A DNA stretch of 64,000 nt from Polytrichum commune (taxonomy: Eukaryota > Streptophyta > Polytrichopsida > Polytrichales > Polytrichaceae): contig OX485804.1 of assembly GCA_950295325.1 (NCBI GenBank), positions 7,872,001 to 7,936,000 on the forward strand, read 5' to 3'. Positions 23,112-34,197 of the stretch are shown piece after piece; within the stretch, counting starts at the first letter, position 1; each line of letters begins with the position of its first letter. Made by a program: the position numbers and the translations under genes. The notes beneath the pieces were generated by a model that saw only the letters and a program-made list of their open reading frames with translations, was not told the origin of the DNA and did not search any database.

Positions 23112-25345
23112 ATGGCTTCTGGAAGTAACAACAACCGTGGAAGAGCTCGTCAACTTAATTTGAATGAGATTTTTGGTGAAAGAGTGTCTTCTCAACCTTC
23201 ATTTCAGTCATCTCAACAAAATCCGGGATTTGAACATGAAACTTTTTCTCTCAACATGGATAATGAGAGTGAATCTCAATCAGATGATGATGTTGGAAAT
23301 GATGTAATTCGAGAACCTGCTCATGTCATTCCCAATCAACAAAGGTACAGAAAAGTTTTAAAGGCTTCATGGAAAATTGGTAGACCATGGTTGTTACATT
23401 ATAGACCAAATGATAGGCCAGTAATAGATTTTATGAAATGCGATGCTTGCCAAGAAATGCGTGTTGAATCCAGATGGGGGACATGCATTGGTTGCAAAAG
23501 TTTACAAAAATTAGCTGTCAAGGTTCATGAAAAGAGTGTTGATCACAAATATTTGGTAGCTCGTTGGAAGGATATACATTTTCCTCAACGTGCAAATGCA
23601 CCTCCAGTGATTCAAGGGTTGAATGTCATGGTAGATAAAGAACAATAAAAAATCATCACTGTGATGAAAGTTTTATATTTTACAGTATGGAATGATCGTT
23701 CAATATTGATTTATCAAGATACATGCCAATTGCTTTCACTACTACAGACTTCAAATATGCCTGTCAATGATGAATATGGTTCATATACTTCAGGATATGC
23801 AGCATTGGAATTTTTATGGGCAATATCAAAATATCTCAATAATAGACTTTTATCAGAGGCACAACCCTCTCCATTTTTTTCTTTGATGATAGATGAAGCC
23901 ACTGATCAAACTCTTGAACAACATTTGATTGTTTATGTTGTTATTTATCAAACAACGGGAAATGACCTCATGTTACAAGATTTGTTGAGCTTTTGGCTCT
24001 TTGAGATGGTACGTCTGAATCTATGTATCAGGTTGTTACTGGATTATTGGAGAAAATGCATTGGATGCTTCTAAAACAAATAGCTTTAGCCACTGATGGG
24101 GCTTCTAGTATGACGGGACATCGTACGGGACTAGCAGCTAGAATGCGTGCAGAGGTTCCAACTCTCATAAATGTGCATTGTATTGCACATCGTGAGGCTT
24201 TAGCTGCAGGAGATGCAGCTAGATCTTTTCCAGATTTTCAAATGTTGGATCGTTTTGCCAACAGAGTTTATGAGTGGGGGGGCCGTAGTACAAATCGACG
24301 CAATGAGCTGAAACGATTGTTGAAAGATGTATTTGAAGAAGATTATGTAGTGGTTTTACAAATTCATACAGTGCGGTGGCTTTCTTGAGGTAATGTTATG
24401 ACCCGCTTACTATAGTGCATGCCGGCATTATTGGAATTATTCAGAGATGAAGAACCACATTGGTATGAGATTATGTGTTCTTTCAAATTTCATTTTTGTT
24501 TGAACTTGCTTGTAGATGTTTTACAAGAGTTCAATAAATTGAATATCAAATTTCAGTATGATATGATTGATATCACAACTATTAGTGCAACTATCGATAT
24601 CACCATTTTAATTTTATCACGTCATTTTTAATCTGGGAATGGACCTATGTTTGGTCGTACAAGCAAGAATTTGGGAAAATTCTTGAGGGAATCTGCAGAA
24701 AATCTTCAATTGAGTTATGAAAATAATACAGGAGATCGTATTATTCATGCAATGGCAACCGATGGGCCCAATGAACTACAACAATGCGTATTGTTGGGTG
24801 CATCTTATGTGTAAAGAGTTGTTCATGCTTTGAATGATCGTTTCCCAGACCTTCCAATATTCAATGCGGCCAAACTTTTCAGCCCTCGTAATTATCCAAG
24901 CGATGATAGTGACCGAATCACAAATACCGAATTGTGGCTCGAAAGAATATTGTTGAAGTTTCAATACACTGAAGAAGAGAGTGACATGTGTAAGGGAGAA
25001 CTTTTGGAACTTATGGAAACACTTCGACATGAGTGTGAGAACAAAACGATATTTGAGGCTTGACGCATATGTGGTAGCAATTTGGAATAGCACACAAATT
25101 GGCCTAAACTTATGCAACTTTGGCAAAAAATTATACTCATTTCATCACATATAGCTATTTGTGAGAGAGGATTTTCCAAACAAAATGCAATCAAAAGCCA
25201 CTTGCGCAATAGGTTGAACTTGAAGACCCTTGATGCTCTTATGCGGGTTTCTCTTTGTGGGCTTGAAGTGGATGCAATGGATTGGGCTATTATCTTCAAC
25301 ATTTGGAGAAACATGCGAGACCGAAGGATACTTACGCTCGATTGA
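23112..25345 (+). pseudogene. hAT transposase, broken by stops and frameshifts
   Basis: The first frame (23112-23648, 178 codons) begins MASGSNNNRGRARQLNLNE and has a zinc-finger region CDACQEM...CIGC...HEKSVDHK typical of ZNF862-like hAT proteins. Next, PFFSLMIDEATDQT (near 23880) carries the first catalytic Asp; IALATDGASSMTGHRTGL and INVHCIAHREAL (24085-24200) the second block. The C-terminal dimerisation domain reads IAICERGFSKQNAIKSHLRN and LDALMRVSLCGLEV (25150-25270), ending at 25345. At least four interruptions separate these pieces (for example at 23646, 24386, near 24630, 24811 and 25063). All core blocks are still recognisable. Confidence 0.93.
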
Positions 25346-26101
25346 TAGTTTTTTTTTGTTACAAATCAAGTTTGTTTTTTATTATTCAAAATATTAGTTT
25401 TCTAAAATATTGTGTAAGCCAAAAATTGAGATGACATTTTGGAATAAAATGTAGATGTCAATTGACATTTTTTTTTTTTTTTTTGAAAACGTCACGTGAC
25501 ACTTTGAATTTGAGGTTGAACGTCACATGAAATTTGTCAAACATACACACTGGTTGGGGTACTACTTTTGGCCGTCTAACGGAAAACGGACTTTTTTGGA
25601 TAACTTCACATGCTTGGTATGCTTAGATTTGTATTGTGAAGCATATTTTGGATCATACCTACATTTCATACTCCATATCGAGTACATTGATAAAGTTAAT
25701 CTAGAAGGAATAGGATCATCTAAGATATCCTTTTGATTCCTTAAAGGACATTCAGGATTGTTGTCTTAATTATTCACCTTAGGATCAAGGAATGAAAAGG
25801 ACAACAAGAATCAATCGAAACGATCCCAAATTTTTTCCTCACACTCATTGTTCAAGTGTGTACCAATAAAACCAAATATGTATTGAATAGCAATTGCCCA
25901 ACTTTACACGTGGCACCAAACATGTCCAATTATACATATACTCACGGCCACACGTAAAAGGAACGTCTAGTATTAGAATTGGACAAAAAAAATTATATGA
26001 ATGGACACATGACACTTTTACCAAGGTACCAAGATACATAACATGAAATAATTGACCACCAATGCACACCTAAATAACAAAAAAATGCCACTGATGTGGC
26101 C

Positions 26102-26120
26102 TAGGGTTTAGGGTTTAGGG
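26102..26120. repeat. Interstitial telomere-like TTTAGGG repeats
   Basis: About two and a half TTTAGGG units inside the TIR element at 21580-26292. Too short to be a former telomere. Confidence 0.8.
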
Positions 26121-26585
26121 TGATTATTAAATAATAATAAAAATCTTTCTTGATAAAGCTTATGAATTATCTACTTATTTATGTAAAATTTATTGATCAA
26201 ATAATAGTAAATCATGATAAAAACCAAGATCAATGCGACAAAGTCCTTAAGTCCTTTGTCCCAAAAGTAGTACCCCAACCGTGAATGGCCCCTCTCGCCG
26301 TGTGTATATTCTCTAAGATGCTTCTCTAGTGGGAGCAACCGATACACCACTTAAGAATGTTGTGTATCATGACAAAATGTGAAGTTGCAATGGAGTTTGA
26401 CATTTTTGGATGGGCATGCAAGAGGCATGTGGGAAGGGGGGCGGACATGGATTTAAAAGGCCGTTTGTGAGACAAATATTGAGATGGAGTTGAACTTGGT
26501 CTTATAAAGGTTGACATGGACACAAAGCATGATAGAAGACATATTGAGACACGTTATCACCAAGGCATGTGGGAGACGATTTTTC

Positions 26586-26790
26586 ACTACAAAAAAAATG
26601 ATATTTAGTGTTTGATTATATTTAATGTTGTTACCACCCTACCGTGCTTAGCACTAATTTTCAATTCTTTAACAATCAGTGTTAGACATAAATGTGCCGC
26701 TACCTTCCCTACTGCCACCTCCCTTATTATGTTTTTTTTTGTTTGTTCATATCCTTACCAACACTAAATTCAAACATTGTAGACTTGTGT
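26586..26790 (+). mobile_element. CACTA-like miniature element, truncated copy
   Basis: Starts CACTACAAAAAAAATGATAT, typical of CACTA element ends, followed by ATTTAGTGTT. From GTTGTTACCACCCTA to ACCAACACTAAATTC it follows 63300-63450 closely (shared CACTAATTTTCAATT, GTGTTAGACATAAATG, CTTCCCTACTGCCACCTCC). The right end is lost. Confidence 0.6.
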
Positions 26791-26945
26791 TGTGTTTGTC
26801 AATGTAGAGCACATGTTATACTCATTGCAAATAATTGGTGTTTTGTAAAGTCCACGGTCCTACAACCACTAATATACAAACATCTCTTTACATTTTATGG
26901 CGGAATAACTTATTTGATTGTTCTCATTATCCACCACCCCACTGA

Positions 26946-27664
26946 GGTAGAGGGTGCTAAAACCAACACCCCATCCAAAACCAACACATGTAAACGCCTC
27001 CCAATCACCAACACTCTACAACCTTAAAGCAATCCCCATGGTGTAGGTGTGCATGGGCCCACAAAGTGACCCTTTTAGGTGCCATTGGTGGCACCACCTC
27101 ATAGCGACCTCCACTGCCTTCATGTAGGGTAGGTAACGGGTTCCATTATATTTCGGGTTGGTTCGAGGTGGGTTCAGGGTGGCTTGTCGATGCCTATTAC
27201 AACCATTCTATACACTGCAAGGAAGGGGGGGGGGGGAGGGGTTATGGTCATTCTATTCACAAAGCACAAAGGGGGTTGGTACCCATGATGCAAGGTGATG
27301 GTTCCGCAAGCAAACTAGGTGGGATCATGGGAGGTGGCCATGTGACTTTGCGCACCATTACTAGTCGGTCTTTGATTTAGCTTGGGTCTAGTACCCAACT
27401 ATGTTGTGTTGGTTCTAGGCAACGAAGGTGGGGGTCCTCATCAAATCCAAGGTTGTCATACATGGGGCCTATACATTGGTTTAAGGAAGCTAGTGATTTT
27501 GACTTTGAATAATCATCAAATATCTAATGGAGGCTAGAAATATTTTTCTTTCTTTATACCTTCGTTTAGAACAATGGCTAATATGACTTTATTTTATTTT
27601 AATATCAACCACGTATCCATATATATGTGCAATAGCTTAAAGTGTTGGTTTAAGCACCCTCTAC
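26946..27664 (+). mobile_element. 0.72-kb TIR element, copy A
   Basis: The left end GTAGAGGGTGCTAAAACCAA and the right end, read on the minus strand, GTAGAGGGTGCTTAAACCAA match at 19 of 20 positions. The interior is non-coding and matches 50014-50738 over its whole length in the same orientation (shared CCCAACTATGTTGTGTTGGT, CACCACCTCATAGCG, TTCATGTAGGGTAGGTAA). A G run sits near 27226. No target duplication could be recognised at this copy. Confidence 0.85.
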
Positions 27665-27685
27665 TTTGTACATTGAATCCAAATG

Positions 27686-27916
27686 GGAGAGAGAGAGAGA
27701 GGAGGTTATTAGATAAGAATGTACCTCTCATCCATCCAACATAAAAATCTGTCCCCTATAAATTTGTGGCCAATTCATCTCAAATGACTTAGACCTGACT
27801 AATTCGAAGCCTTTGAACTAATTACGACGTCGGGTCCATTTAAAACAATAACAACACTCCGGTTGCATGCTATTCCGGGGCTTTTAACGTTGGATGAATG
27901 AGAGGTCCCTCTCTCC
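27686..27916 (-). mobile_element. 231-bp GA-ended miniature element with 9-bp target duplication, copy A
   Basis: Begins GGAGAGAGAGAG and ends CCCTCTCTCC. Inner inverted repeats CTCTCATCCATCCAACATAA and TTAACGTTGGATGAATGAGA pair. The flanks ATCCAAATG (27677-27685 and 27917-27925) are a perfect 9-bp duplication, as Mutator-like elements make. The reverse complement aligns with 36661-36926. Non-coding. Confidence 0.85.
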
Positions 27917-29199
27917 ATCCAAATGACCAGTTCGATGATTGACAGGCTTGCATTTCGATGGGGGGTGGGGCTACCACCAAGGTCATTGGTTGCGGCCCAT
28001 TTGTGTCGTGTATTAAAAGTGGGTCTAAATTGGATTCCACATGTGCCCTAATGAAACTTCCGAGTGCATGTCAGGTGACTATTTATTTTTAATTTCTTCG
28101 CTAGTACTAACACCAGCAGTGTGCACCACTGTAGCTTTACAATAATAACATAATACAGATAGATGACATTGAGGTCCATTTGTAGATGACTAACTTAAGT
28201 GACAGTGCACGGATGAAACCAACCATCCAATTGCCGAGTCCCTGCAAGGGAAGAAGCCGAATCCATGCTGGTAATAATAATAATAATAATATACAATGTC
28301 GGGCAATTGGACGTGAATTTGAACGTGCTGGTTCTATCTTGTTCATTCAAGAATCCTCTTCATGCAGGGTGGGGTTTACTGCCTACTTTGCAGTGGGTGG
28401 GCTCCTAGTTTTACCGTCGAGTAGAGAGAAGATTTAATCGAATTGCCAACCTCTTTGTTCAAATTTGGGTATTTGGAATCGCCCACTCTCATCCATGTAT
28501 CCATGTTTAGATTAGTTTAGGGTCATCTCGAACCATCTGTGCGAGGATAAGTTAAGCTTAGATCACCGTAATGAGGCCAACTTTGTTACCAATAATACAT
28601 AAATAAGTATAAAGGTCTAGGTCATCGCATTTGAGCATTACACAATTTATGGTATTTGGTGTCACGTAGAGTATTTGCAAAGGGCCCAAACTTAAATGCC
28701 CAAAGGTCTTAAAGTGTCACATTTGCAAATTGCCGATATGATACTATTTGTCAACATAAGTAATTATTGAAATGAAAATATATTTGCATGATGATATCTA
28801 GCAGAGCACGTTGGGATACTTGGGAAGATATTCTTGAACATATTGATGTCAAGTGTCATTTGTGTACACTTTAATCAACATGCAGACCATTGTATAACTT
28901 GGGCATACACCTCATAACACTATTCAACATACTCATGCCAAGATATTGGTAAGCGCACTTGAACACCACTTTACAACACGGTCGAACTTTACACTCACTT
29001 TACATCAGTGGTAGTGACTGAGTGCATCGGTCCTGCCACTCGCTTGTTCGTTGATGCGCGAGGTAATTTTGCTTAAGATGATTCCGCACTACAAGATAAT
29101 TTCGCGCGAGATAATTCACTACGTTTTTACCTTCGCAATGAGCGAGTTTACATAGAGGCCACGGATTCAAATCCCTCTATAACTAGGTGTCCATGAAGA

Positions 29200-29395
29200 T
29201 TTTCTTGGCATGATCGGTTAAATTTTTATTCTTTCCAAATCCAATTGGTTACATGTTGCATGAACTTTTAGTCTTCTCTTTATTAATTTGAGGTATAATC
29301 TCTATATTCCTTTAGAACACTTGATAAGTTTTGTGAGGTATTGTTCAACCGGGTTATTTCTCAAACTCATTGGTTCATCTTTGTAACTTTAAGTA
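29200..29395 (+). repeat. Dispersed repeat R1, copy b
   Basis: GTGTCCATGAAGATTTTC, then TTTCCAAATCCAATTGGTTAC, then TATTCCTTTAGAACAC and ATTTCTCAAACTCATTGGTT follow the order of phrases in the R1 copies at 3870 and 36368. It lies directly downstream of the SINE-like B box at 29163. Confidence 0.6.
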
Positions 29396-29759
29396 CATAA
29401 CACTCACCATCACATCAGGAGTAAGAGGAGCCATAGATGAACATTCCATGGACAAACTTACAAAACTACAAAATCCCAAAGTCAAGCACTAAAGCCCTCA
29501 TGAAAGGCATACTTCAAAACGCCATCAAATACCTCACATACCTAGTCCTAAACAAAAGAAAACTAGATAGCAAACAAACACATGTCCCCCCCACCCTTAT
29601 AAACGAGGATAACTAATACACCACCAGAGCCCACCTCCCAAAAGAGGCATAACACCTTATATTGCATCAAGGAACACCGTGATCAATGTAAGGCCAACAT
29701 GCTCACATTCATGCCGGTATTTCTATATGGGTGTTATTTTTTTCTTTTCTTTTCTTTTC

Positions 29760-29830
29760 TTTCATGAAGTCTCGAACTTCAACCCGGTTAGTTCTCAAAC
29801 TCAACTAGTTCATTTGTAACTGACCGCCAA
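29760..29830 (+). repeat. Dispersed repeat R1, 3' fragment (copy c)
   Basis: CATGAAGTCTCGAACTTCAA, then GTTCTCAAACTCAACTAGTT match the distal half of R1. It sits directly after the TTTTC run. Confidence 0.55.
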
Positions 29831-30077
29831 TTCTCCTCGGCTCTCGCCCACACTTCATGGCAGTAGTGAACGGAGTTCGCCCCTTCATTCCTGCCCACCA
29901 CCAGTATGTGTGGGCAACCTACAACCGCCGGTTATTCCCAGACATAGTTCCCCACTACCCAGGTGCCAAGTTAAGGCGTAGGGACCACTTCTTATGTGCG
30001 CAATGTGTAATAAGCGGCTTGGCAAGTCAAATATAGGGTGGCAGTCTAGGGGCCTGCTCCCCTCCCCTCCCCTCCCC

Positions 30078-30118
30078 TTGTAGTGTACACTACACTAAAA
30101 ATGATATGTAGTGTGACA
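30078..30118. repeat. Palindrome and CACTA-like terminal motif
   Basis: TGTAGTGTACACTACA is a perfect 16-bp palindrome. It runs into CACTAAAAATGATATGTAGTG, close to the ends of the CACTA-like elements at 26586 and 63282. No matching second end was found nearby. Confidence 0.4.
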
Positions 30119-30195
30119 TATTATTGGAACTGCCCAATGCTATGTACCTCATAATTTACCAACAAATGTTGAATTGGTAGTTTGGACATTACAAA

Positions 30196-30288
30196 GGCTG
30201 GGGCAAACCAACCCGTACATTGGTTCCTTGGAGGCAAGGGTTTAGGCATCCAAGAAGGAACGAGTGGATGGGTTGGTTCGCCCACATC
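30196..30288 (+). mobile_element. 93-bp miniature inverted-repeat element with perfect 9-bp target duplication
   Basis: Ends GGCTGGGGCAAACCAACC and, inverted, GATGTGGGCGAACCAACC. The flanks CATTACAAA (30187-30195 and 30289-30297) are identical, a 9-bp duplication of the Mutator type. An element of the same 93-bp length lies at 35166-35258 and a left half at 32120. The interior shares CGTACATTGGTTCCTTGGAGG. Confidence 0.9.
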
Positions 30289-30419
30289 CATTACAAAACA
30301 TTGACAACTTTTACTTAGCCAAAAAAAAACTCCCAATATATAGTAAGAAAACATAGCACCTTGTACTGTAAATCCAATTAGTAAGTCCCTTTCGATATCA
30401 TACTTGGTGTAGTCCTCCT

Positions 30420-30930
30420 CCTCAACGCCCACCAGCAGCAGATCCAGATTGGACGCCCAGGCATAAAATCACAAGGGTCTGGCGGGCCCCACCCCAGCCG
30501 GGCACAAAGGGAGCGAGTGTTCGTTCACGCATGGTGGGTGGCGGGGCCCACGCGCCCAAGCCCAAGTTGCATGGTAGTTGCAGAGGCGTAGGCCGCGTGT
30601 CAGCCAGGCCTGAACACGAGGAGAGGGAGGAAAAGACAGGAGTGGACCCCACCATGTGTCCCCCCCCCAAGCCTGCCCCTAGGCACTCTACTCTACTCTC
30701 CACACTAGTCACCTACGCTAGTGAGTCCCACCATCCGCCCGGGCCGGGCCTGCCTTGAACATCTCTATAAAAAGGGCAGGGGCAGCAGGGTGAGAATTTT
30801 ATTGCGGTATCGGAGGTGCCCGGCAGCCTTGTCAACTAGGACGTTGGATAAAGAGGGGTATGGGCCTGTCCCGGAACGAGCTATGGAACACGATGACGGG
30901 GCAGAGAGAACCGACTGGTAAGGGCCACTT
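30420..30930. other. GC-rich patch with a TATA-like box
   Basis: GC-rich DNA with C runs and several GGGCCC or GGGCCG motifs. TATAAAAAG at 30766-30774 is followed by a GGGCAGGGGCAGCAGG stretch, which could be a promoter on the + strand. Open frames on both strands (30422-30921) show no motif and are likely due to the composition. Confidence 0.3.
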
Positions 30931-31035
30931 CACACACAAGACTGAAGGCCCGTGACCATTGCAATCCAAGAGCTCTATTTGGTCGAAATTAAAGGGCCAA
31001 GACCGTCCAAGTTCACTTCACACACAAAGGTGAAG
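30915..31035. repeat. Terminal fragments of the CCACTTCACAC inverted-repeat family
   Basis: GGGCCACTTCACACACAAG with AAGGCCCGTGACCATTGCAA at 30922, and TTCACTTCACACACAAAGGT at 31013, match the ends of the elements at 31366-31508 and 59473-59870. Both pieces point the same way, so this is a rearranged copy. Confidence 0.5.
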
Positions 31036-31365
31036 GCTTAAAGGCTCGAAGAAGACTTCATGGATGAAAAGTCGACATGGAGTCCTACATGACGGATTGT
31101 GGATAAGGTTTCATGGTCTCCCGGAAATTTTGTCGAGCTTGCCTTCAAGAGGTGGTCCTGATGCAAATCCAGGGAGGCCATGACTTTGTTTAATATTTTT
31201 TCTAGCATGACATATTGTAGGGCATACTTCGTAATAGATTCTAGGACATACAAACACCACCGAGTAATTCTCTCAAATTAATAGGGTTTGAGACATATTA
31301 TATTAAACCAAATCCTCCCCTCTTTTTCCGCCAACAATAATGCAATGATCCCTCAACATGGTCCA

Positions 31366-31508
31366 TTCTCACTTCACACTATGCTTGAGGGCCCGTGACT
31401 GCATAAAACGGCTTTCCCGAGACCCATGGTACGGCCTTTGGATGAGAGTCAAGGGTCCTCACCATTACAAGGTCACGGCTCTTGGCTCATGTGTGAAGTG
31501 GCCCTAAG
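31366..31508. mobile_element. Miniature element of the CCACTTCACAC family
   Basis: Left end CTCACTTCACACTATGCTTG with GGGCCCGTGACT; right end, inverted, GGCCACTTCACACATGAGCC with GAGCCGTGACC. The two ends pair over about 35 bp with mismatches around a spacer of roughly 75 bp. The longer relative lies at 59473-59870. Confidence 0.65.
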
Positions 31509-32119
31509 TTAGAGATGAACCGGTTGAAGTTCACCAAGACTTCAAAAAATGTACCCATCATTTTGGAGGAATTTAATAGAATTACCTTAACCCAATAAAG
31601 AGGAACCGAGAGATGTCAATATGTAGCCCGGGTTTTGGCCTCGGGGTAGATCACATCTTCATTCGGCTAGGTCCCGCCCTGTCCCTCCCACGCCTCCTTC
31701 ATTGTCCGGTCGTCTTGCCCACACCTGTGTGGGAACTCTTCCCCGTTGGGCACCAATGTGACACTACCCGGTCACTGAATCCATTAAGCTCCCCTTTGGC
31801 ATGTGAAGGAACTCCATGGTTTAAGTTGGGAATTATGATAGTGATGTCAACTTGAAATTTTGTGATTTTGACCGAGTATTGTCACATTAGTTCCTGATGA
31901 GGAAGAGTTCCCATGTAGGTGCGGGCTAAATGATTGGGCACTGGAGGCATGGGCCCCAGTTGAACAAAGATGTGATCCTAACTCGGGCGAGGTTTTGGGC
32001 TTGGAGAAACGAGGATCTTGACCGATTGTGTCCAGAGATCTCCCTGGACATTGATGTAACATATACCCTGAGACGTCTAAACTTGGGTATCAATATACCA
32101 TCTTGTTTCATGTCATGCT

Positions 32120-32179
32120 GGCTGGGGCGAACCAACCCGTACACTGATTCCTTGGAGGCAAGGGCTTAGGCATCCAACA
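32120..32179 (+). mobile_element. Truncated copy of the 93-bp miniature element
   Basis: GGCTGGGGCGAACCAACCCG followed by TTCCTTGGAGGCAAGGGCTT and GGCATCCAACAAG matches the left two-thirds of the elements at 30196 and 35166; the right inverted repeat is missing. Confidence 0.75.
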
Positions 32180-34197
32180 AGTCCTAAAGCAACATGACTT
32201 GACTTGACACATGGCATACATACATCACAACTATAAAACATTTCCCCCCTCTAATTAGTGTAGTTAGTGTTAGTGAATCTACGGGTGTATAGCAAATCCA
32301 TAGTTACAAGTTTATAGTAGTTACTTATGTACATATGTACTTTTAAATCCATATTAATAGTTTATACATTGTGCAGCGAAATCTATATATTGAACCTTAC
32401 ATTATTTGGCAAGGTCAACCTGTCTCACAACTTGACTATGTGAGAGTTTGAGCCTTTATCCCTTTGGGGTCACTAGTGTGGGGAGCCCTAGAAGTGCGTA
32501 TCCTAAAATTAGTGTAGCACAAACCCACAAGGGGGTAGGGTACTAGGGAAGCCAAAGATAAGGTTAGAATAACTGGGGCATGGACTAATTAGGTGATGTG
32601 CAAATTCTTTGAACAATCGTGATCATTGAAATGAAAGTGAACGATGCAACGGATGACGATGGTTGTCTATATGATATTGTAGTGTATACTAATCAGTACT
32701 TGCATATCTATTATGTACTTTTGTAATTTGATTGTTTATACACTTCTTCTTTTTAACATAAACCTAGTGATAATCTTAGAATCTACTATAGCATCCTTGA
32801 ATACAATGTATTCAAAGGGAAAAAGGGAAAAAAGTTGGGTTTATTCTTGACATATGCAAAATGTAAATTTAGGGTGGGTCTATAGTAGGGTCCAAGGTCA
32901 AAGAAAACTTCAACATTGAATGGCCGTGTTGGTCAAAAGGGTAATTTGGGACCCAAAGAGGTTATGCTAGAGTACGGTTCCAAGATACGGAAAAAAAAAA
33001 TGAAGTGGCGCTATTGTGGCATCACTTTCCCACCAACTCTCAGCGGTCCCCACTTAGAGAAAACACTCCCTCCTCCTACGTTGAGAAACTGATCTCCAAG
33101 CTCAAGTCCAACCTGGAGTCCGAAATTGAGGTTTGCTATGGGACTTTCTGGTCTCCAAGTTTCTTGGCGTAAATGTTCATAACACCTTCCACGGAGGAGG
33201 GTGACCAAGAGAGGGGAGAGCGACACGTTGATTACTATCGTAGATCTCGGCTGGTACTGATCAAAACTCAATCCACTGTAATTGAAGTTAGGGACCTTGA
33301 ATTCATACAACGAACTTCATTTGGGATGAAACAACAACCAACCCTACACAGGGCTCAGTTTTTACTATCACCCCTCGGTAGGTGTTACGAAACCAAAACC
33401 GAGTTTCTAAACCACACACCGCAATAAAAGAAAGGTAAACCCCGGCCTTGGCATCCGTGACGACTTCAACCAAATTGTGAAACCTACAAAATATCTTATA
33501 CGTATTCCACATTACATTTGAAAATGAGGCTAGTCGAGAGCCAAGGGAAAATATCTATGGCTAAGTAGCTTAAGATTGAACTAGGAATCTCGGTGGGCTA
33601 AGTGGGTCCCACTAGACCCAAGGCTAATAAGAAGGGGGCAAGTTCATGGATGTGGGCCTTCATACAAATGCAACTGCAACTAGCCCACACATGCAAACTG
33701 GTCATGCTACAAATGAAGACCAATTCAAGACCTAATAACTTATTAGTGGGGGCTTTGTACGAGGAAAGGGAACCATTTCCCGGAGGTCATGTGTTGGGAA
33801 TTCGCAAGCTCTCCGGGGCACTTCACACGTGGCTTCCGGAATAACTTAAACTTAGAAGTGCAAGCATGGAGCTACAACTTTTTGTGAGCATGATCATATA
33901 CATATATCATCCGATCATGGATTGTCAACATGATACTATGATGATGATAGTGCACACATGTTGGATGAGTTCCACCCATAAACCATATACATGTTGATGA
34001 ATGTAGGTGGAAGGGAGAATAATGATGAAGCGTTTTGGGTTGATGTGGGAGTTGTATGCATTGCGTTGTGTGGGGCATGTGAGAAGTAGGAGTGGGTTAT
34101 TGAGTGTTTTGGGCTCGGGTTTCCTCAATGGTGGAGACTTGAGATTGGTTTGTGGGGGGTGGTGGTGTGGCTAGAATTTTGTCTTTAAGCAATGAGT

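Larger units (their letters stand above)
21601..25552 (+). mobile_element. hAT transposon with intact ends and 8-bp target duplication
   Basis: Left end CAGTGTATATGTTTGACAAA (21601) and right end, read on the minus strand, CAGTGTGTATGTTTGACAAA (25552) differ at one of 20 positions. Both flanks carry GTTGGGGT (21593-21600 and 25553-25560), a perfect 8-bp duplication as hAT elements make. Subterminal copies of GTCAATTGACA lie near 21677, 21741 and 25457. Length 3952 bp. The transposase gene inside is broken, so the element could move only with help from another copy. The ends look well preserved compared with the copia element. Confidence 0.95.
21580..26292. mobile_element. TIR element (about 753 bp without insert) split by a hAT transposon
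   Basis: The right end 26261-26292 is the exact reverse complement of 21580-21600 joined to 25561-25571: 32 of 32 positions, starting GGGGCCATTCACGG. Flanks TCTC (21576-21579 and 26293-26296) match as a 4-bp target duplication. Between the arms lie 25572-26260 of AT-rich, non-coding DNA including a short telomere-like TTTAGGG stretch at 26102-26120. The hAT sits 21 bp inside the left arm. The superfamily is not decided; 4-bp duplications are unusual. Confidence 0.75.
27926..30077. other. Non-coding DNA with repeat fragments
   Basis: Holds a TAA microsatellite at 28272-28291, a SINE-like piece near 29000-29200 (B-box-like GGATTCAAATCCC at 29163), two R1 repeats and a TTTTC run near 29738-29762. 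No gene recognised. Confidence 0.6.

Noticed and set aside
26102-26120. Former telomere end or chromosome fusion point
   Set aside because: Fewer than three repeat units, inside a defined transposable element.
33011-33512. Possible coding exons on the minus strand
   Set aside because: Two adjoining frames have ordinary-looking protein text but no shared splice sites or motif; too weak to call.
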